DNA of 64,000 bases from the NCBI GenBank assembly GCA_035235625.1, contig CP141144.1:46188014-46252013 (forward strand), given 5' to 3'. The stretch comes from Saururus chinensis. Its lineage: Eukaryota > Streptophyta > Magnoliopsida > Piperales > Saururaceae. Positions 11,122 through 22,735 of the stretch are shown piece by piece. The position numbers were made by a program, and so were the translations under genes. The first letter of the stretch is position 1. Each line of letters opens with the position of its first letter. The notes under the pieces were generated by a model. That model had not been told where the DNA came from. It did not search any database and was given only the letters and a program-made list of their open reading frames with translations.

Positions 11122-12163
11122 ATCTATCAAAGTAGATCGAATAGGAACATATCAGCATATATCAGATCATAGCAAGTTATATATCTTAATTAGTATATTA
11201 CTAATTAAGATGTGCATTAATATAAATCATATTAAATTAGAAGCTAAGAAAAGTGTACTCCCATGCAGTTTCAGAAGGGGCAACGTTCGGAGTTGCTCGT
11301 TTCCTCAGGGCATCCTCCCTTTTAGGTCCAGAAATGGTGGGTAGAACCTCCTCTAACTCTGGAATACTTTTCTCTTTCTGTGCCCATAAGCTACTGATAG
11401 AACCTCCCCTTGACTTGGGATATTTTTCTCACAGCATGCCCGTAGGCAATGGATAGAATCTTCCCTTGACCCGGGATACTTTTCTCACAACACGCCTGTA
11501 GATGATTGACAGAATTTCCCCTTACCCAGAGATACTTCTCGCTTTCTATGCTTGTAGGTGGTGGACAAAACCTCCACTTACCTAGAGGCACTTTACCTTT
11601 CTCGTGCCCGTAGGTAGTGGACAAAACCTTCCTTTACCCGGAGACACTTTACCCTTCACTGTGCTGTGTGCATTGGGCGTATGATGCGCGATCAAGCGAG
11701 ACCCACATCCCGTAGATGGCCGCGATTGCATGGTGCATCTGCGGCTTGGCTCCAGCTTCGGCTCGGCTTGCTGACGTCAGCTATTCCATCATTTCTTGAA
11801 TATTTTATTATTATTTTATTCAAATACAATTCCAACTTCTAAACGCGATAACTTCTTATCCTAAAGTCGGAATTGCATGTTCTCAGTACCGATGAACTTG
11901 TATCGATGAGCCCTTTAAAACTAGAGCCCACATTGGTATGTTATCTCACACTTTTAAAGTGGGTCATGCCCATGTGGCATGTTTCTCGAGGTCATAACTT
12001 TCGTTCCCAACCTCTGTTTTGCGTGTTCTTTGATTCGTTGCGCTTGTTACTTCTAGCTTTAACTAAATATGAGAATTTCATCTCCCATTAAAATTTAATT
12101 AAAAGTACATAAATTACCCCTAACCCTCTTGGGTTAAATATAATCGAAGCACGAGGTGCTACG
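11122..12163 (-). repeat. Right (5') LTR of the family A element, incomplete
   Basis: It aligns to about 6596-8028 of the left LTR, including the same minisatellite (11340-11660) and the same GC-rich piece (11660-11780). The outer end ggtgctacg is followed directly by the TTTTA duplication, so the outer end is genuine, while the LTR as a whole is shorter than its partner. Confidence 0.8.
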
Positions 12164-12168
12164 TTTTA

Positions 12169-13030
12169 TAACAATCATGTGTGATTATTTAGGATCAACT
12201 TGATATTTAGCATGCACTCCTACATTTAAATAAATATCTAAGGGACTAGAAGTTTAGTACAAGAGACTATCAATCATACTTCTATACATTATTGGTTCAA
12301 AAGATTTACTTGAAGCATATTTATTTAAATTGACAAATGGGGGCATCATTGCCTTGGAATGTTTTGCATCTTGAAGTCCAAACTTCTTCACAAGCTCTTT
12401 ACAAACTTTGAGTGTGAGATGAATATTCCTTATTCAGTTTGTTGTACCTACAAGACAAGAAAATAAGATAGTAAACCTTCCATATTTATTTTAAATTCAT
12501 TACTCATCTCCTTTGTAAAAGCTTTGACAAGCTTATCGTTAGTAGATCTAAAGATAATATCATCTATATAGATCTGTATCATCATCACATGTTTCCCAAA
12601 TTTCTTGATGAATAATATCTTATCCACGCCTCCTTTTGTATAACCTTTCTTTGTTAGATACTGAGTCAATCTATCATACCAAGCTCTATGAGTCCATTTT
12701 AATCCACAAAGCTTTCTTCAACTTATACACACTATCAAGATGGTGGGGGTCAACAAAACCTTTAGGCTATTTGATATAAACTTCTTGTTTCAAGTTTCCA
12801 TTTAGAAAAATATTCTTGATATCCATTTGATATACTTTAAAATTTAAATGACAAGTCATTGGAAGAACCAATGTAATAGATTCAAGCCTACCAATATGAA
12901 CAAATGTTTCATCAAAATCAATGTTTTCTACTTGTGCGTAGCCTTGAGCAACCAATTCTTCTTTGTTTCTAACCACATTACCTTGTTCATCTGTCTTGTT
13001 TTTGTAAATCTATTTTCTACCTATCACATT
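12169..13030 (-). pseudogene. Reverse transcriptase and start of RNase H, SIRE-like copia
   Basis: On the minus strand, about 12976-12767 shows EELVAQGYAQ followed by ETF and DIKNIFLNGNL, and 12669-12448 shows the RT active-site motif YIDDIIF with NEFKINMEGLLSYFL. Both are typical of copia RT. About 12440-12169 gives the start of the RNase H region. The piece is a fossil and is separated from the rest of RNase H by the family A insertion. Confidence 0.85.
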
Positions 13031-13499
13031 GTATTGTTTAGGTTTAAGAATAAGATATCAAACACCATTCCTTGTGAAAATACTTAATTCCTCATGCATT
13101 GCATTAATCCAATTTTTATCCTAAAGTGCTTCATCAATTTTCCTTGGTTTTATAAGTGAGACATAATAGGAAAATTTTGTTTATTCTTCCCACCGATGTC
13201 TTATTCTCACTCCTCCGTTTATATCACCAATTGCATTGGTTTTAGGATGGTCCTTTTGAATCTAATTAGGCACTTGACCATATTGAACTTGTAGTTATTG
13301 CTCCTCTTCATGAGCTTAAATTTCATATATATGATCATCATCATGAACTCCCACTGTATCTATTCTTTTTTATTTGCATCACTAAAAGTATTATGTGAAT
13401 GATTATAATCATAACAATCATTAACTTTATGTTTTCCTTTTTCCTTTTAAATCTTTTGATCATAAAAGATTTGTGAATAATTTATAACTATATGACATG

Positions 13500-14310
13500 A
13501 CTTCATGACAATTTGAGTTCTTTTATTAAACACTTTATATACCCTACTTGTTAAAGAATATCAAAGGAAGAACCCATCATCACTCTTGCCATCAAATTTT
13601 CCTAAAACTTCTTTCTCTCTCTGAAAATGTGACAATGACTTCCAAATACTCTAAAGTGTTTAGCAATATGGTTTTTACCTCTCCACAACTCATAAGGTGT
13701 TTGGATTATGTCAGGCCTTAAATGTATTATGTTAAAGGTGTATGCAACATTGTTCACAACTTCTGCCCAAAAATATTTTGCTAAGTTCTTCTAATTAAGC
13801 ATTATCCTAACTATTTCCTGAATAGTCTTATTCTTCCATTGAGTTATTCCATTTTGTTAAGGTGTTGGTGAATCCTATGTTTAGCACAAAACTCTTTAAA
13901 CTTATAATAAGTAAATTCAACACCTCTGTTACTTATAATAATTTTGATGTTTAGACCACTTTTATTTTGTATGGTAAGGGCAATGGTTTTGAATGCTCCA
14001 AAATTATCTAATGTCTATATAAAAAAATCTACCTAAGTGAATCTTAATAAGTCATCAACCATCACCAGGATGTACATTTTACCATCTAAACTAGTTGTTT
14101 GCATTGGTCCTTTAAGGTCCATTTACATCAACTCTGATGGTCTCATAGTTTTCACATATTTCAGTTTTTTATGATTGGATTTTGATGGTTTACCCTTTTT
14201 ACAAGCATTGCATACAAAATTTTTAGGGGTTTTTAAAATTAGGGCACCTTTAATTATCCTATTCTTTGTTATCTTTGTCAAGTTGCTGAAGTTCACATGT
14301 CCTCATCTTT
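13500..14310 (-). pseudogene. Integrase region of the SIRE-like copia element
   Basis: Minus-strand similarity includes a CKKGKPSKSN-like zinc-region end, a DLKGPMQTTSLDGK-like core near 14050-14130 and EFKEFCAKHRI-like sequence near 13880. These match copia integrase (rve domain) order and precede RT as expected in Ty1/copia. It is broken. Confidence 0.75.
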
Positions 14311-14479
14311 AATGCCATAAGTAAGTATTATCAAACATAAAAATAAACTAGATCTAGCAAATAACAATTATCATAAACTCATAAACCATTAACGCAAATC
14401 ATTCCAGAGTAATAAATGATATAACAAGTTTTCTTTGTAACCTTCATAGTAAATTTAGAATCACAAATTTGGCTAATGT

Positions 14480-14690
14480 TTAAAAAATTAGCTTTGATAC
14501 CACTCACATACAAAATATTATCAAAGTTAGGTAATCCATAAACTCTTAGTGAGCCTATGCCATTTATTTTTATGGTACTTTTATCTCCAAAGGTAACTTT
14601 ACCATCTTATTTTTTACTAAATTAGTAAACCTAGACTTGTCATTAGTATACGTTTAGAACATCCACTATCTTGGTACTACATGTTAGAAT
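14480..14690 (-). pseudogene. Protease region of the SIRE-like copia element
   Basis: The minus strand carries a DSGCS motif near 14675, then a GIGSLRVYGLPNF-like stretch near 14530, in the manner of SIRE-type protease and GAG-pre-integrase sequence. The gag region between here and the primer site (to 15532) is short and I could not recognise gag motifs in it. Confidence 0.7.
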
Positions 14691-14699
14691 GTTGGGTTT

Positions 14700-15532
14700 T
14701 CATGGTAGTGTAAACATCCTCTTTCTTTATCAAAATTATTTTTGTTTTTCACAAATTATTAAAGATCACTAAATTTCTTATTATGTTTTACTGTTTTAAT
14801 TATTTTAGCATTAAACTTTTGTTCATTTTTATGATAACCATTATGAGTAAACTTATGGGAGTTCCTTATTGGATCATGTGTGTGAGCCCCATGTTTAAGA
14901 TTTTGAACATTTCACTATGTTTCCTTAAGTTTCCACCCATTGAAGGCATTTGTCTAAACAAAGCAATTTTAACATCATCTATCACAATTTGTGGTGTTTA
15001 CACTAATTTATTTTTGATAAGCTCAAATTTAGTCAATAGTTCATTTTTAGGCAATTATTTTCTAACCAAAGGTTGAGAATTTGAGGTACTAGCATCATTA
15101 TCATTCAAATATTTAGTCTTAACAAATTTAGTAAATCTTAGGGAAATTATGTTCCACATAACCTAAACCACTTTTACCACTTCTAATTTGTGCAAAAGAG
15201 ATAATTTTATTTAGTTTCTCCTTGCCTTGAAATTTTTTTTAGTTTTGGATTAAAACTTTTCAATTCCTCTTCCAAATTTTAATTTTCTTAAGCAATTCAA
15301 GATTTTCGTTATCACACAAAGATTTATGATGAACAAGTTAAGAATTTTCATGTTCCTTGGAGCAAAATTTTGCACTAACCACTTTCAACTAATAAAAAAT
15401 ATGATTGTTCCTTGCCATAACAAAATTTGAAACAAATAGAGACAAGCTAAAACATATTTTTGAATTCCATGGCAACCAAAAGCACAATCAAACCTCAAAA
15501 ACACTAGAATAATTTAAGAAAAACTCAAATAA
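14700..15532 (-). mobile_element. Remnant gag/leader region of the copia element
   Basis: Only about 0.8 kb lies between protease and primer site, less than half the usual gag length for this lineage. It is AT-rich and no zinc knuckle or gag core is visible. The plus-strand frame at 14783-15076 is antisense and has no family similarity that I know. Confidence 0.5.
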
Positions 15533-15544
15533 CCTCAGCTACCA
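15533..15544 (-). other. Primer-binding site of the copia element
   Basis: The minus strand reads TGGTAGCTGAGG, close to TGGTATCAGAGC, the standard initiator tRNA-Met primer site of plant copia elements. It lies two bases inside the 5' LTR. Confidence 0.8.
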
Positions 15545-15546
15545 CT

Positions 15547-16766
15547 TGTTAGTTTGTTTTCAATATATGTGGCAAACACCAATTGAGAAAAAAAATGTCA
15601 CTAACTTAAAATTAAGCTACAAGATTTATCTTCCTCTTTCAAAACAAAATAAATACAAATTTTGTTTAATTTATCATGCCTAATTCCTATGTGTTCTAAA
15701 AAAAATTTGCAATTAAATCACCGAGCAAAATACATAACAATTTTCAAAATACATAACAATTTTTATGTGGAAACCCAACTAAGGAAAAACTATGGGACAC
15801 TTTGTCTAGATCAACTATGCACTATATAAACTTGAGATTAAATAACTACCGATTGCAAAGAACAAAGACTACTTCTTTTTCTTCACATGATTGGTTCTTC
15901 TCACCACTATGATTTTTAATCAACCACTATTTAGTTGTTTACCGGCAATAGTTTGATCTTCTCCTCTTTGTGCTATTTGATCAATATAGATATTTCATCT
16001 CTTCCTTGGGAATAAACTTCTTTTTCCTTGATATTCTCAACAATAATCTTCATCAACCACCATACCTCATGTGTTTTGTGCGCTTATCTTACCCTAATCA
16101 CTCTTTTGATTTAGGTAGATAGAATCACAAGCTAGAAGATTAATTTTATTTAAAAACCATTAGAGCAACTCCACACAAATTGTCTAAGTTTTATAAGTCT
16201 TTTCTCCTCATGCTCCAATCCTTTTTAATTGACTCTCCAAGTCTAAGAAAGAATATGTCTTCAACCAAGAATCTAAATCAAACTAGAAAAGTCTATTTTA
16301 GGCAACTATGTGCTCCAACAATTGATCATTTCACAGAATGATCTATCATTTGGCAATTAATCAATAAAGTCTCAGCTTTATTTCACAAAGGCTGTTGCAA
16401 GTGTTGATTGATCGTTTTGATGAAGCAATCGTTGATCAATAATGTTCCAAAGAGCTTTGCTACAGTTTAAGGCTGATCAATTGGTATTCTTGAGTGATTG
16501 ATTGCACTGAACAATTTTTTGAATTTTCTTTTCAATAACCTCCAAATTTCACCTTTTTTTCACCTAAGGTTTGTTTTACCCTATAGTGTGTGAATGTCAT
16601 GTTTTTGCATATTTTTACCTAACAAAATATGGATTTGAGTCTTCCTTTTATATTATATTTAGAATTCACTTTCATACTTAAACTGACTCAAAATTACACT
16701 TTCATGACTTTGTTTTGATCACGTAAATTAGTCAATATATGGCATAAGGACACTTATGTTCTTACA
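15547..16766 (-). repeat. 5' LTR of the SIRE-like copia element
   Basis: 1220 bp, TGTTAG at the plus-strand left end and TTACA at the right. It aligns along its length to 644-1844. The right outer end is followed by AAAGT (16767-16771), the copy of 639-643. Divergence between the LTRs is clear by eye, so the insertion predates the nested ones. Confidence 0.9.
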
Positions 16767-16771
16767 AAAGT
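16767..16771. repeat. Right target-site duplication AAAGT
   Basis: Identical to 639-643; pairs the two copia LTRs as ends of one insertion. Confidence 0.9.
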
Positions 16772-17330
16772 TCCTCATCCCATTTTCTTGTAGAACCTTC
16801 TTAACACTTAATGAGGTCATCACATACATGAAATACCCCTAAATTTATATGAAGTCTTAAACATGAGAGAACTAAACATAAATTCGATCCATTATTATTA
16901 TCCCCTAATTTGTAGACTTTTCTTAGTTGTAGATTTCCACTACTAGTAAGGGTACAACTAATATATGGTTTTGTGCCATAATCCCACACAAACCCAAGAA
17001 AAATAATGCTACATAGTGCATTGTATATAAATTCATGATATAATACTAAACATAGAAAAATATTACATACATATATCTTCAATATTCATGGTACTTAGAT
17101 AATTGTTGAAATTAGTTCATCCTACCACTTGGCAGGAAATCCGTTACGAGTCCTCCAATTGCTTGGTCTTTTTATGAAGAACTCCTTCAAGAAATCTTCT
17201 AGCGTCCCTTATATGCAATTCTTGTAAGTACATATTTTGCAATATCTAAAGTGTTGACTTATTTTAAATAAAAATAATAATTTTAAAGCTGTGTATTTGG
17301 TTATTGCTCAAGATTATATGTTGAGACCAT
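16772..17330. other. Unassigned sequence
   Basis: AT-rich. A minus-strand frame at 16801-17082 (93 codons) has no recognisable domain. The piece at about 17120-17225 also reads open on the minus strand. Either could be an exon remnant or chance. Nothing supports a gene call. Confidence 0.4.
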
Positions 17331-18039
17331 GCAAAACATGAAGACTCAAAAAGTGTTTCAACAAGTAAAACACATCACACAAATTTGGAAATGATAGCAA
17401 TTATTATATCAAATTGTGAGAGAGTGTAGGAGAAAGATGGATAAAAATTTACAAAAGAGTGTTACTTTGTTCATCAACAATCAATCACCCATGAGCAATG
17501 ATCAATATCCTTAAATAATTTCAAGATTTTCCAAAAAATTGCAAGCAATCGATTGTTCTGTGGATGAATCAATTGGAGCTAGATTTATCAAATTTCAGAA
17601 TAGTGAACAATTGATTAAACTATTGAAATGATCGATTGGTTCTAGGGTAGTTTAGAACACAATAGTGAACGATCGATCGGTTGATGACAAAATGACCTAA
17701 AATAAGACATTCCTTTGTGGGCTTTGTCCTCATTGAAAGTCTAACACTTAAACTATTTTGGGGGTCTATATAAGGGGTGTTTGGATGTCACAAAAAGATA
17801 GAGGAAGCCTAGAAAGAATGAAGAGATCTTTGAGGTACTTTTCTATTAAATTGAGAAGGGAGAGAGCTTCTATAACTAATGAATTTTGAGAGAGATATCG
17901 AACACTATTATGAAGTTTGATAAATCTAGCTCCTATGGCTCAAATACACAACTTTGAAATCCTACATAATTCATGTTTATGCCTTTAGCTTCATGAATTT
18001 CTTGTGAAGGTGTTTCACACTTACACTTGAAGGAAAAAG

Positions 18040-21008
18040 TTATAATATCTTTAATTTAATTTGGTTTAATTTCCTTTTTAATCGTGTGAATTTGTGTGTT
18101 TTTACTTGTTTGCTGGTTTAGTTGATTTTGGGGTTATGAGTTAGTAATTATGACTTAAATAATGTTTAATTTTATTTTTATAAGTATTAGTATCAAACTT
18201 AATTTATCTAATTTTTATCAATTTTATGAGATTTTATCATAAGTTTTCCTTAATTGTGGGAGTGGACCTTGTCATGGCCCCATGTCCATGTAGGACGATG
18301 TGTGGCCCATTTGATCCTCTAGGCTTCAATTATTTTATTTAAGTGGGATTGGGTGAGATTAGATTTGTTTTTGAACTAAAAATAACCCTAATTAGCCACT
18401 CAGGGCATTTTCACCTATTTTACAGCCTAACAGTTTGTTTACCTAACCCAAAAACCTTACTATATAAAGAAAACACTAGTCTATTGACCAGATGGGGAAG
18501 GGTTGTGTTAGTTGGGAGGAAATGTTTTTGATAATTAGATTAATGTGTGTTTTCTTTCCCTAATAACCCCCTAATCTTTTGATTTTGGTCTTAATCATTA
18601 TTATCTTTATTTCCCCCATTTTGATTCTTGATTTCTTCTATTAAAATTTTTATTTTTAATTTCAATTTAAAACCTTAAATAGGTGATTTTTGATGTTCTT
18701 GAGGATTGAAACTATTTCATGGATTCAAAGGCTTTATAGAAGTAAGGGACTTTTAACTTGTGTGGTTTCATTTATTGGAATGCATGATTTAAGATTTATT
18801 TGAGTTCTTGCTTCATTTTGAGGTCTAATAGTGATTTGTTAAAAGCATATTATTTATGGTTATTTTCTTGTGATTAAGTATGAAAATGATTAGATCTATC
18901 ATGTTCTAGGGTTAGATTTTAATTATATGATATTCTATGATAAATTTTGAATTTATATAGAATTTTGAAATATTTTCAGTTTGAATTTTGAAAGGTTGAA
19001 GATGAACTAGAAAAGTGAACTATCTCGTGCATTCGAATAGACAAACAACACATTCAAATGGCTAGCTGTTCGAACGACAACACATCAGTTTGTGAGTTTT
19101 GGCCTATTTTGTAGATTTTCGGTCATTCTTATTCTCTTCTCATGAATCTAATTCATTATGACTGGCTATAAATGTTTTTACTGTGATTGCATAAGAACCA
19201 TCTTTGAATTATAATTTAGCTCAAACATGATTGTGACTATATTTGTTTAGTTCTAGTATGTTATTCTACTTGTTTTAAATCCATGTTTTAATGACTTCTC
19301 TATTATTACCGTATGATTCCAGTAGGTCATGACCATGATAAATTATGTATGCTTGCACATGTCATATTGATTTTAGGTGATTCATGTTCTATATGTTTTA
19401 GCTTAAGTATGAACACTATGCATATGTATTCTTGTTTATGACCACATAATTTTTATTTATCCCAAATGGACCATGTTATATGCTTATAGGGACTGATTTG
19501 AGTATGTTTAATCGTGCTTACATTAATTAGACTTTGCTCACTTATGTATCATGTTGCATATATCATTCGAATGATTTATTAATAAAGGTTAATTTAAACA
19601 GTTGGATGCAATTGGATGTCATTGTTTTCTGAATTAGCTACTTAGAGGTTCATCGATTCGGTTTTACGTTCGAAAGGACGGGGTTTTACGTCCAATGGAT
19701 GAAGTTTTACATTCTTTTGGGGACGGGTTTTCTTCTGGGTGAGAAGAGTGGAATACTATAATAAGTTAAATTGTTGAGTTGTCTGAATCCTGAGAATCCA
19801 TGCTGGTTTGTCCATATGCACTAGCTTACCAGGGGGTACTTTCCTTGTTAGGGAATTTGCCCAAACTGTTATATTTTTCATTTAGGAATTCGAACCTTCC
19901 CCATTAGGGATTATTTGGGGTGAGTGGTCTTCTTATGCTTCGGCCAATTAAGCAGGGTTATTTTCTCAATTGTGAGATAACACCAGTTGATTTATGCATG
20001 TGTATGGATATAATACTAATTAACACATGATGTGTAAGAATAATGCTGCTTATTACACAAGTGATTATGGAATGGATTTGTATGAATATGCAGGATGCTG
20101 TGTGATTGATACACTTGATTTTGTAGTGTGAATGTTTATATTGAGATATGGTTATGCATGATATGATTGTTGAGAATTGATTCATGCACGATGTGATTGT
20201 TATGATGAGATTCATATGATTACACATGATGTGTATATGTTTTATAAGCTATGGATGGAGCCGTGATGTACAGGTAGCATGAGTATGTGCTTATGGAATG
20301 TGTGTTACATCATGATATGTAGGTGGCATGATTATGTGTTATGGAATGTATTATATGATGCACAAGTGACATAATTATGTGTTTATGGATTGTGGATTAT
20401 AACAGATGCACAGGTGGCATGGATATATGTGATTTGTCCCATGATGAATAGGTGTGGTGAATAAATATGTGATGAATGTTATGTTGATAATGTATGTGTT
20501 ATCGTTATGAGTTTACTTTTTGTATTAAAACCCTTGCTGAACTAAGCTCACCCCTCTTTGTTTTGTTGTTTTATTTTGGGGTTGCATGTCATGCCATGTA
20601 GGTGATTCGGATGGGCTCTACATTGAGCATGAGGATGCCCACGTTCATTAAGAGGGGCTATGGTTACATGTGTTATGTGAGCTTTATTTATGACATGTTG
20701 AACTTATACATTTGATTTAATGTACACTATATTTAGCCATGGTTGGCTTAGACTTGTTTAGCCCTTGAGGCTTGTTGTTTTTATGTGATGACTAGTTGAT
20801 GTTGGTATGTGAAGACTAAGACATTAATCAGTAGTTATTTATTTTGCTCTATTTGCTTTTGTACAAAGTGCATGTGTACTTACATCAATGTGTGTTCGCC
20901 CAAGGATGGGTTAAGTCTTCTGCACTCCAACTTAACTTAGTCGCGTTGCGTGCCACACACTCCTTGGATTGGGTTCGGGTTAGGAGTAGCATGTGCCGGG
21001 ACATGACA
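18040..21008 (+). mobile_element. Gypsy LTR of family C, inserted in a copia-type LTR
   Basis: About 2.97 kb. The right end gccgggacatgaca matches the LTR end of the gypsy element at 51.3-57.1 kb, and the left half aligns with the minus-strand LTR at 40668-42508 (shared cttaagcgtag-like, cattcgaa..gaccaaa and gctcac(t/g)tatgt stretches). A gypsy-style R region (ttgctgaactaagctcacccctc) is at 20535. The flanks are A-rich and I could not confirm a target duplication. It is probably a solo LTR, as no interior adjoins. Confidence 0.7.
20262..20440 (+). repeat. Short tandem repeat inside the family C LTR
   Basis: Three to four imperfect units of 50-60 bp, each with gatg(t/c)acaggt(g/a)gcat followed by attatgtgttatgga. 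Tandem repeats of this kind are common upstream of the R region in long gypsy LTRs. No coding meaning. Confidence 0.7.
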
Positions 21009-21345
21009 AAAATATTGAAGAAAAAGACGATTGAGATTAAAACCATCTTCCACTTCTCACAATTGAAGTATTGCTGAGAAGATCAAGGGAGGTTTATTCA
21101 AGCTAATGGCCCTACTGCAAAGATCGTTCAAAGCATACTTAGAGTGAAGATCAAATTAAATGAAAGTAAACCATCAGGGTGGTAACTTAAGAGTTTAAAG
21201 TTGTGTGAAGATTAGTTGAGTGAAGAAAGGAAGAAATTTTTTTTTTGTAATTAATTATATTCTATTTACATAGTACATTATTTGGTCTAGACATAGTGTC
21301 CCATAGTTTTTCTCAATGAAGAATGACTCACCTCCTCTATGGAGT

Positions 21346-22735
21346 TGTCCTGTCTTTTTTTTAATTTTTTAATTTTTTTCTTGTAGCTCTTTCTTTTCTG
21401 TTAATTATAATAACTTACTAAGCCCTCTAGAAAAGTAGAGGAGATTTATAATATTCTAATAAAATTCTTTTCATGTTTTATAATTTATTTTAAGTAAGTG
21501 TTGGTTATTAGTAGTAATGTATATTTAATAATATTATTATTATTCTTGTTTCATTGTCATCTTAATACATAAAATTCTTGAAGGCTTTTATACTAGATCT
21601 TTTGTAGTTATTCTACATAGAACTCTTTAAGAAATATTTGCTTTGATCTTTCATTTATTCACAACATTGTTTATTTTTATTTTTGCTTCTAATAATGTTC
21701 ATATTATGCAATTTTAATGAAATCCTCATTCGATTTTGACCGTGATTATGTGACACATGAAGAATATAAATAAATATTACAACCATCGTCAATGTTTTAG
21801 TGTATTATCTTATTGATTTTTATCTTAATACTTTTGTTGCCTTCGTACTCTCTTTCTTTTACTTTTTTATTTAGTCTTTCTACTTTGTAACTGTTCTCAT
21901 AGTTGTACAAGGGTATTTCTTATGGATTCAGTCTTAGAAGACTACAACCACTTATGCACTTGCAAGTAACAATCCTAGACGTTTATTCAATCTCATAAAA
22001 TATTAGTCTAGGTGTAACATGTCTCAATTTATCTTTTAATTTGGCTTTTACTTTTGAATCCACAACCCTATTTGATGCTAATCCTTCTCTATCACTCATA
22101 TAGTCCTTCCCACTAAATGAGCTTGTTCATAGTTTAAATTGCATATTGTAGGATACGGAGTGTAGCACGAAAAACAGTTTTTATCTGGATGAGGAGTTTG
22201 CCACCTCTGTTTTTAAGCCAGCCCATAGTAGGTAAATATTCATCGTCTATGTAATCCAAATGGTAGATATTTACCCACTGAGTATAGGTTGGGGGAGGGG
22301 GGCAAAAATAGGGGAAACATAGTGATATTCAAAAGGACTTATATGTGACTTGTGTCCCGAAGTCTTCCCACCATCCACATGACTCTATCCTTTCAATAAG
22401 CATTAAACAAGCTGAAATTAGGTTGGTTGACTGGTGGAATTCAACATGTCACCTCAGAATGGAAGTTGGTCCTTTTGCCTACATATCCTTGTGACTATAT
22501 AATGGAAAGACCCATTCAACGTGGGTTCATGTCAACAAAGCCCCACAAACTCCTAAGGTTAAAACAAGGTGATATAAAAGTATCGATAACACGACATTTT
22601 AGACAAACATGTATGATAATGCACTATTGTACATATTGTGTTATCAATAACACAATATATGTACTTGTGTGCATACTAAAATATATTGATATGATAAAGC
22701 CCTTACTAGGTAGGGTTCATGGATGCAACTGACTG
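21346..22735. other. Unassigned AT-rich sequence with two small palindromes
   Basis: No gene or transposon end recognised. It contains an imperfect palindrome at 22621-22672 centred on gttatcaataac, and inverted ggtaaatat/atatttacc words at about 22232-22275. The last few hundred bases may belong to the 5' LTR of the copia element that follows the solo LTR. Confidence 0.4.

Larger units (their letters stand above)
6063..12163 (-). mobile_element. Family A LTR element with non-coding interior (LARD-like), TSD TTTTA
   Basis: A 6.1 kb insertion in the copia RNase H region with TTTTA at 6058-6062 and 12164-12168. It has a left LTR (6063-8028), a polypurine tract directly beside it on the minus strand (8029-8041) and a shorter right LTR (about 11122-12163). 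The 3.1 kb interior has no gag or pol similarity and no long open frame, but has repeated boxes. This is the plan of a large retrotransposon derivative (LARD), which depends on the proteins of another element. The partner is not evident here. The right LTR and the adjoining primer-site region are incomplete, so the copy looks dead. Confidence 0.8.
644..16766 (-). mobile_element. SIRE/Maximus-like Ty1/copia element, with nested insertions
   Basis: A single LTR retrotransposon read on the minus strand. It has a right (5') LTR at 15547-16766, a primer site at 15533-15544, protease, integrase and reverse transcriptase pieces at about 14.7-12.4 kb, RNase H pieces on both sides of an insert, a polypurine tract at 1845-1856 and a left (3') LTR at 644-1844. 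AAAGT flanks both ends. The motif YIDDIIF and the protease/integrase style resemble the SIRE/Maximus lineage, which also has LTRs near 1 kb. About 8.1 kb of the span is two later insertions (3513-5556 and 6063-12163). The coding part is a fossil with many breaks and a gag region much shorter than usual. The two LTRs differ visibly, so the insertion is old. Confidence 0.9.
17335..21345 (+). mobile_element. Second copia-type LTR, split by a gypsy LTR
   Basis: Two flanks (about 17335-18039 and 21009-21345) read as one LTR. The left has a U3-like part with repeated cgatcg/attgat words and a TATA box tatataagggg near 17768. The right has the word string tctagacatagtgtcccatagtttttct, which also occurs in the U5 part of the SIRE-like LTR at 15547-16766 on its own strand. 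The outer ends are not resolved and no interior is seen. Confidence 0.55.

Noticed and set aside
16801-17225. Possible host exon on the minus strand
   Set aside because: Two open stretches without a recognised domain, start, splice context or neighbour; left as unassigned.
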